From the NCBI GenBank assembly GCA_016987375.1, contig PJRA01000323.1:774383-809413 (forward strand): a DNA stretch of 35,031 nt, written 5' to 3'. How positions within the stretch are numbered: position 1 is the stretch's first letter; each line of letters opens with the position of its first letter. Source of the stretch: Brachionus koreanus. Lineage: Eukaryota > Rotifera > Eurotatoria > Ploima > Brachionidae. Below are positions 29,101 through 35,031 of this stretch, piece by piece. The translations under genes and the position numbers were made by a program. Under the pieces are notes generated by a model, which saw only the letters and a list, made by a program, of their open reading frames with translations, was not told the DNA's origin and made no database searches.

Positions 29101-30700
29101 ATATTTTTTCATATTTTTTACTAAAAAGAGCATTTTTTTACCGTAAGCACTTTTGAATGACTTAACTAAAATTAAAGTATTTTAATGTTAGCTTACATAA
29201 TTTTTCGTAAAATTAAAATTCACTTAAGATTATCTTGACTTCTTAAAATTGATGTAAAATAACGTAATTTACCTAATTCTCGTCCTTTTATTAAAGCACT
29301 GTAATTTTTGTTTGTAATTTTTACTTTTTTCTTTTTCTGAAAATTAAAATTAGATTTGAAAAAATTAAATTTTGAATATGACTTTTAAAATCTCTATTAA
29401 CAAAAATTAATTTGAAATAGAAATTAAGTATCCTAAAAAATAACGTTTCATTCACGTTTTAAGAGTTAAAGGATTGTGTGAATTACAATGTAGGAATAAT
29501 GGGTATATAAACTTATAGAGCAAACTGAAAAATTATTATAATTTTACTTTTCCAAATTTATGGTATATTAATTAAAAATTATATACTTGATTTTAATGAA
29601 CCCTTAGTATTGAATTATTTAAGACTAAGGGGTTCTTCGGGCGCTTTATGTTGCATTTATTCTCTGTTTTTTTTTTAAATAAATTTAATTATTTTTAAAA
29701 TTTTTTTTTTCAATCAAAAATCTGAATTCAAATAATATTGAAATTAATTAATTTTTGTTGCAAAATATGCTTATTTTGATGAAATAAAGAGTAATAAGAA
29801 AAAGTAACACAAACGGTCGAAATAACTCCTCTGTGTATTGAGTGATAACATAAGATTTTTTTAATCAACTAAATTAAATGAGCCCACAGTTTGCTTATGA
29901 ACATTAAAAAATAGTCCATATTTTAATTTAGTTAAGAAAATATTTACAGCGCTAAAATTGCTTTCCAGTCCAATATTTTAGTATCTTGACAAACAAGATA
30001 AGTTAATGCATCTGGATCAAATTGTATTTGTAAAATCTCAAAAGCTGAAAATTAAATAAATTAAAAAAGAAAATGTCTAAATTTAATTTTACTGAAATAG
30101 ATCAATTTGTATAGATCTTCATAGGTGCATGCCTTTGAAACACAAATTCCATATTTGAACGGCTTTAGATATAAGCTTTATTCCAAAACAAATAAAAATA
30201 GTTAATTAAATTTTACAATTTTTGTATTTGAAACATAGCAGTATTTTCGTGGAAAAACTCCCATTGATTCATTAACACATTGTCTATAGTCTCCCAACCA
30301 ATTTATTGCACCATTTGAAATACCAGCTGGTGGTTTTCCTAATGAATCAAGTACTTTCGGAACATTTAAATATGAGAGAAAAAAAAAAGGACAAAAATAA
30401 AGTACTTTTAAGTGCCCATTCTTCATTACTAAATAGACCTTGCGAAAAATTGCTCAAATGAGTGATGCATTCATTATTTAAATCAAAATCATCGTTTCGA
30501 ACATTTAAATTTCTAATTGTTTTCATTACCAGGTCATTAAAATTGGCAACGTTGTTTATTTTAAAAAAATTTGGAACTTGATCAACTTTTTGCTTGTATT
30601 TCAATAGTTGAAATAAATTTGCTGGTGAATTTGATTCATCATCAAATGAATTGCAAATAATCAAATGAAAACATGCTGAGAGTAGCAATATATTGAACAT
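26184..30700 (-). CDS. NRF-6-like acyltransferase, gene B
   Basis: Fifteen minus-strand exons join in frame to 683 residues: 30700-30406, 30353-30217, 30162-30093, 30044-29948, 28730-28440, 28310-28173, 28115-28020, 27490-27325, 27268-27262, 27203-27128, 27073-26963, 26911-26782, 26735-26608, 26550-26349, 26291-26184. Same architecture as gene A: signal peptide, NRF domain (EWALKILDS, WLGDYRQC, KYGICVSKAC), then the acyltransferase-3 membrane domain with NGIRFLSLSWVILGH (His about 302), SVDTFFLLSGFLTSYLF, RYLRITPVY, VSWYLANDMQYH and LSFSIYLIHS. Four introns are shared with gene A at identical phase. Introns of 1,217 nt (28731-29947) and 529 nt (27491-28019) are unusually long for this locus. 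Exon 9 is 7 nt. The large intron is supported by phase and homology, not by transcript data. Confidence 0.85.
27262..27268 (-). other. predicted 7-nt microexon of NRF gene B
   Basis: TGTTTAG, flanked by CAAG on the acceptor side and GTAATT on the donor side. With it, the protein reads CLGVSWYLANDMQ, matching CFGISWYLSNDMQ in gene A. There the same 83 nt form one exon (here 7 plus 76). Without it the reading frame breaks and a conserved cysteine is lost. Confidence 0.75.
28731..29947 (-). other. large intron 4 of NRF gene B
   Basis: 1,217 nt against a typical 50 nt. It contains AT-rich DNA with no element I can name. The ATG at about 28778, directly before the next exon, opens a frame that runs into it (KIIIVPKYEFIFLNL), so a shorter transcript starting here is possible. 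Confidence 0.5.
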
Positions 30701-31759
30701 TTTGTAGAAATGTAAAAGATATTTGAATTTAAATTAAAAAATAAATTTTTTTTCGGCTAAATTTATGTGATTTTTAGACAAAGATAAGCTAGATTTAATG
30801 ACAAATAGATAAACAATTTCATAATTTTGAACTCAGTTTATCAGAGTAAAAAACAGTTATTAATGTTGATATTTTGAAAAAAAACTTTTAAATTTTGGTA
30901 TCCAAGTTTGTATATAAGATAATTTTTTTTTTTCAATTTAGATATCTATTTGACTCACTGTTCATAAATTTTTATTTGATTGCAATTTATCAGTTGATTT
31001 AAGAGTAAATTTTGTGTTTGTCTAAATGTTAAAATATTTGAGTATAAGTTTTGCCAGATACATTCTTTTTAAAGGGACATTTTATTTACATTATTTGTTG
31101 TAATTTGATTACTTAAGTTTTAATTTGATGTTAATAACTTTAATGATATATTTGCATTCCAGCATAGAATTCTGGACAGAATGTTATCATTCTCTTTACT
31201 GACACTTTACTATCTTAACTCGCCTGAAAATTTAAAAAAAAAATTATCCAAATATAAATCAAGAAATATAAATTAAGATTTAATTTAAGGAATTGCGTAA
31301 ATTTAATAGAACCAATGGCAAAATCTAAATCAATAATGGAGAAAAAAGTTTGCATATTTTTATTCAATATTGATAAATAGCTTTGTGATCAAGAGATCAA
31401 TGTTCAAATTCACTTCATTCAAACTTTCTATTTACAATAATACACATTTAATTTTTATAGATTTTGTCAAAAAATTTATAAGATTTTTTCTTCAAAAAAA
31501 TAAATCAATTAATTTTATTATTAATATTTTAAAAGATTTGATTTATTCAAAACTATTATTTTATTTTTTTAAAGAAATTAACTATTCTTACTATTTTAAT
31601 GAATAATAGAAATGTTAATTAGTCTGACAAAGGCACTAGCCTGTTGATTAGCTTTGAAATTTAAATTGAATGGTATTAATTCAAGAAAGAAATTTATTTA
31701 AAATTAAAAAAATTTGACTGATTCATCAAATACTGAAAAAGTGAATCTATCGATTAAAG
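30701..31759. other. upstream of NRF gene B, no gene
   Basis: AT-rich. The plus open frame at 31370-31606 is Ile/Phe/Lys-rich and has no family features. Nothing else is supported. Confidence 0.4.
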
Positions 31760-32290
31760 CCTATTGTGATGGAATTGTAGAACTTTGTTCCTCGCTGGTC
31801 GATGTCAAATAGCTCTTCATAGTTCTATGTTCTGAATTTGCTAAATTATGGAAGATTGAATTCAATGCCAATAAATCTACTTAACTTTAATTTAGTTTAT
31901 TTTAAGCTTCATAAAATTATAATTCAGAGGATTTTGGAAGGAAGTTTTAGAATGTATCTTAGAGCAGTATTTTGATTAACTTGTAACTTTTGTAAGCCTT
32001 GTAGCTTTTAGAAAATGAGTTTAGACATGGAAAATTTTACTCTAGAATTGAGCCAATAAGTGCCTTGTAAAGACTATCTAGTGTATTACTGAGGTTCCAA
32101 TTTTTTGAAGACAAATTTTTTTTTGTAATGAGTCTATTCATGCATTTAGCCTTTATTTCTTTTATTTGTTTATCAAAGCAAAGATTTTTATCAAAGTACA
32201 ATTCCAGAAATTTATTGGTTTTAGAATAGAGAATAGATTTGCTAAGAAGGCTAAAGATATTATCAAATCTTTTTTTTTAGATTAAATTTT
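31760..32290 (-). pseudogene. LINE reverse transcriptase C-terminal relic
   Basis: The minus strand reads KFLELYFDKNLCFDKQIKEI, then KNLSSKNWNLSNTLDSLYKA and LIGSILE, a pattern typical of the stretch after the polymerase domain in CR1/Jockey-like LINEs. It resembles the 3' part of the LINE at 20.5-24.6 kb and is likely a 5'-truncated relative. Stops follow near 32040. Confidence 0.65.
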
Positions 32291-33055
32291 CATCTTTCAT
32301 TTGTAAAAGTTATTTATTTAGCGCTTTCAAGCAAAAAAAATAAATTAAATTAAATTAAAATTGTATCAAAGTAATAACATCATATAGTAGCGGTAGTAAA
32401 ATTATATTAGATATTAAAGATAGTGAGGCCAAAGAAGGAAAAAATTTTTTTGTAAACAACAACAAAGGGATATAGCAACACAGCTTCAATACGAAATGAC
32501 TTATTATGTAAATACCCAAATACGAAATGATCATATAATTGATTATTTTTTATTTTATTTTGTGATATTAAATCAAATTATTATTTATAAATTATATAAT
32601 TTTGCAAATTCTGCCAAAAATTGAAATATGTGAATGACTCCAAAAATTCTATCGAAATTTTTGTTTTTGTTAATTAGTTCACAGATTTTAATCTTATTTT
32701 ACATAGAAAGGAATCAGACCAAAATTTTAAAATAATTCCGTCATCAAAACTTACCATAATATTAAAACATAATTAGATGTCATGCAACGGTTTGAATTAT
32801 TTCTTCTACCAAAATACCTTCTTGTCAAATATGCTTTTGCCTGAATAACTTAAATAGAAAGAAAATAAAACTTTTTTGATGCATTTATAATTGGAAGATT
32901 ATCAAATATTAGTCTTGATTGCGTTTTTAATTTTAGAGATATTTTGTGCACCTAAGGCTTATCAGAATGCATTTTAAAAATTCCTCTGGCAACAATTAAA
33001 CAATGGCTTTGTATAAATTGAGTAAAAAAATCTAAATGTATTATAAAGTAAAAAA
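32291..33055. other. intergenic upstream of Ly6-like copy 3
   Basis: AT-rich, no coding pattern. It does not visibly resemble the upstream flanks of the other two Ly6-like copies. Confidence 0.4.
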
Positions 33056-33461
33056 ATGTTTAAATTTTTTATTACTGTTTCACTATTGGTGAGTCTTTTG
33101 CCATCATTCAATGGATTACAATGCTATGATTGCATCAATTGCTCGGGAATAGGCACTCTGAAGGATTGCAGTTCTGGAGAAACTTTTTGTCAAGTATTTA
33201 AAATTAATAAATATAAAAAACAATTAATGAATTTATTCATTAAAGAAAATATTTGCTGTAGCTGCTGGACTAGAGACAACTACAAGGAAATGTGCTTCTC
33301 CATGTGTTGAGGTAAATACCCCAATTGTTCTTGGAGTTGGAGGCGGAACATATTGCTGTAGTACGGATGCCTGTAATTTAGCAATATCTGTTAGTTTTAG
33401 TTTAAATTTATGTATGTTTGGTTCACTTTTTTCAATATTTTTTTATATTTTATCAAATTAA
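33056..33461 (+). CDS. Ly6/uPAR-like (LU domain) small GPI-anchored protein, copy 3
   Basis: Exons 33056-33193 and 33246-33461, with a 52-nt GT/AG intron, give 117 residues. Without splicing the frame appears to stop early. The signal peptide is FFITVSLLVSLLPSFNG. The LU domain has ten cysteines in order (LQCYDCINC; LKDC; ETFC; RKC; SPC; TYCC; DACN). The C-terminal hydrophobic tail (FGSLFSIFFYILS) fits GPI attachment. Exon 1 has the same length (138 nt) as in copies 1 and 2. Exon 2 is closer to copy 2 than to copy 1 (both AVAAGLETT, SPC or SSC VEVNTP, CCSTDACNLA). The tail differs in sequence. The role is unknown. Confidence 0.88.
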
Positions 33462-34001
33462 AATTAAACTTTGTTTTCAATTTTTTTCAATATAATTAAA
33501 AAAGACTTAAAAATAAACTTTAACTATGTTCTACTTTATATATATATTTTTTTTTAAATTGAATTGAATTGATTAAATGAATCAGAAGAAAAACAAAGGG
33601 GAGAAATGGTTTGACCTAGGCTGATAGTTCTGCTGACGCTTTGGTTCCTAATTTTCTAAGCAGACGCCTCTCAGAATGCTTTTTGTTTCTAGCTTTTCTT
33701 CTTTATCTTATTTAATCATTTTTTCTTTCTCTAGTGTCCCATATAATACATGTTAGATTTAGCCATTGGTTCTTTCAAATTTTAAATTTTTTTATTGCTA
33801 AAATTATATCTTAAATTTCTTTAAATTTTAAAAAATTATTTTATGCATCAATGAATTTAACAATTTCTTAATAACAAAAGCATTAATAAAAAAAAGATAA
33901 TTTTCTATTTTTTTCGAAAAATCGAATAAATTTTAATTGCTATTTTACATTTATCTAAAAATTAGCTTAATTTTAGTCCAGTTATATTTAACAAATGGGA
34001 A
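33462..34001. other. intergenic, nothing firm
   Basis: AT-rich with a patch of more even composition at 33590-33760 that may be transposon debris. No coding pattern. Confidence 0.4.
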
Positions 34002-34257
34002 GGATAAAACTTATTTATTAAACTTATTCTTAAAAGAGTTGATGGCTTCATCAGAATTTATGTTAACAAAGATAGAACGCCAGCTGAGAGAGAGTTTGAT
34101 AGATGTTTGAGAGAGGAGGCAAAGAAAAAGAATGCATATATTCAAGGATATGGTACTGTAATAGAAGAGAGACATAAATACATCCTTAAAGAAAGTAAAA
34201 AGTACTATTATACCGTTAGAGGTGAAGCTGTGCGATCGGTTGAGTCGAGAACTCACT
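34002..34257 (+). pseudogene. LINE ORF1 C-terminal part
   Basis: The plus frame reads GFIRIYVNKDRTPAEREFD, then a Lys/Glu-rich end and TAA at 34255-34257. IY-N-DRTPAERE corresponds to the conserved end of CR1/L1-type ORF1 proteins. The start of ORF1 is missing. It overlaps the ORF2 frame by about 35 nt in another frame, the usual layout of these elements. Confidence 0.6.
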
Positions 34258-35031
34258 AATCAAGCCACGACTTCTTTTAATAGTACAGACCCCTCAGAAT
34301 TGGTTGGAGCATTTGGTTGTGAAGAGAGAGAAAAGATATCGAAAAGCGTACTTGAAAAAAATGGATCTGACGTTCTAAATTTTTCGAGTAGTCCAAAAAA
34401 TTTAACTAATATTGAGGTAAATGTTGGGGCATCAGATAAAAAAGGATCTGAAGTTCCTAATGAAATCGAGGAGTTACGTTGCTTTTATGCAAATCCAACT
34501 TCAATATGCAATAAATGGGACGAGTTTAATACACTGTTAGTGAGCTTAAGATTTCCACATTTGGTAGCTCTTGCAGAGACTTGGTTCAATGAAACATCTA
34601 TAAGTAATTTAGCTAATTACACCATGTACAGACGAGATAGAAATGAACCGGATTTGCAAGCAGGTGGTGGAGTGGTTGTCTGTGTCAAAAATGATTTAAT
34701 ATCTTATGAAGTGGACTGTTTTTCATCAAAATCAGAACAAGTTTGGTATCAGGTGCATTTAGGTAATTACAAACTTCTAGTAGGATGTTTTTATCGTTCA
34801 CCACTAAGACAAGATCGCATTAACAGTATTAGAGAGCAAAAACTCGATATCAATATCAATAATTAAGTCAGAAAAATTGCAAATTGAGCGAATATTGTTT
34901 TCAAATTTGCTTTTGTTTGGTGATTTTAATTATCCCGCAATCAAATGGGAAGTTGATGGCGGAACTGTGTTGGGGAGTGGATGCAAGGCAAGTGAAGAGT
35001 TTTTTGAAGTACTAAATGATTGTTTTTTGCA
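34222..35031 (+). pseudogene. LINE ORF2 endonuclease, cut by window end
   Basis: APE-type endonuclease in order: FYANPTSICNKWDEFNTLL (metal-site Asn), LVALAETWFN (catalytic Glu), AGGGVVVCVKNDL, SEQVWYQV and LLVGCFYRSP. The frame shifts near 34840 (AGCAAAAACTC), and the next frame continues with LFGDFNYPAIKW, the GDFN catalytic block, to the window edge. Only this shift separates it from an intact domain, so it could be a young copy or contain a sequencing error at the A-run. The reverse transcriptase would lie beyond the window. Confidence 0.8.

Noticed and set aside
31370..31606. 78-codon open frame
   Set aside because: Low-complexity Phe/Ile/Lys/Asn content and no recognisable domain.

Overview
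This is an AT-rich stretch of a eukaryotic genome, and almost certainly of an invertebrate animal. Host genes are split by many very short introns (about 31-66 nt, with GT/AG ends). They encode metazoan families: a TPPP/p25-alpha tubulin-binding protein, an NPC2/ML-domain lipid-binding protein, Ly6/uPAR-type GPI-anchored proteins and nose-resistant-to-fluoxetine (NRF-6) acyltransferases. A monogonont rotifer such as Brachionus is my best guess. That is an inference from composition, intron size and gene families, not proof. One assembly gap (477 N) lies inside a retrotransposon.

Layout. 1-2.9 kb holds relics: a LINE reverse-transcriptase tail (minus) and a mariner transposase tail (plus). 2.9-4.5 kb has two intact plus-strand genes, TPPP and NPC2-like. 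4.86-5.22 kb is a fold-back inverted repeat. 5.5-5.9 kb is Ly6-like copy 1 (minus). 6.7-7.8 kb is LINE debris in both orientations. 7.9-9.0 kb is an intronless AlkB-type dioxygenase (minus) divergent from a short BMT5/DUF2431-like reading frame (plus), with a 61-nt-armed palindrome between them. 9.05-10.3 kb is a minus-strand LINE relic. 11.22-15.33 kb is a hAT transposon with a perfect 8-bp target duplication, ends inverted over about 0.9 kb, and a trapped fragment that looks like an MFS transporter. It sits inside the last exon of Ly6-like copy 2. 17.4-19.9 kb is NRF gene A (minus, 9 exons, 699 aa). 20.2-25.4 kb is a decayed pogo-like DNA transposon with a LINE nested in it. 26.2-30.7 kb is NRF gene B (minus, 15 predicted exons including a 7-nt microexon, 683 aa). 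31.8-32.3 kb is a LINE relic. 33.06-33.46 kb is Ly6-like copy 3 (plus). 34.0-35.03 kb is the 5' part of another LINE, cut by the window end.

How it fits together. The locus was shaped by local duplication (two NRF paralogues, three Ly6-like copies) and layered transposon insertion. Copy 1 of the Ly6-like gene keeps the unoccupied version of the hAT target site, so the insertion history can be read directly. No operons, RNA genes or CRISPR arrays are visible. I see no coherent new defence-type system. The most unusual structures are the fold-back hAT with captured host sequence, its effect on the Ly6-like C-terminus, and the 7-nt microexon.
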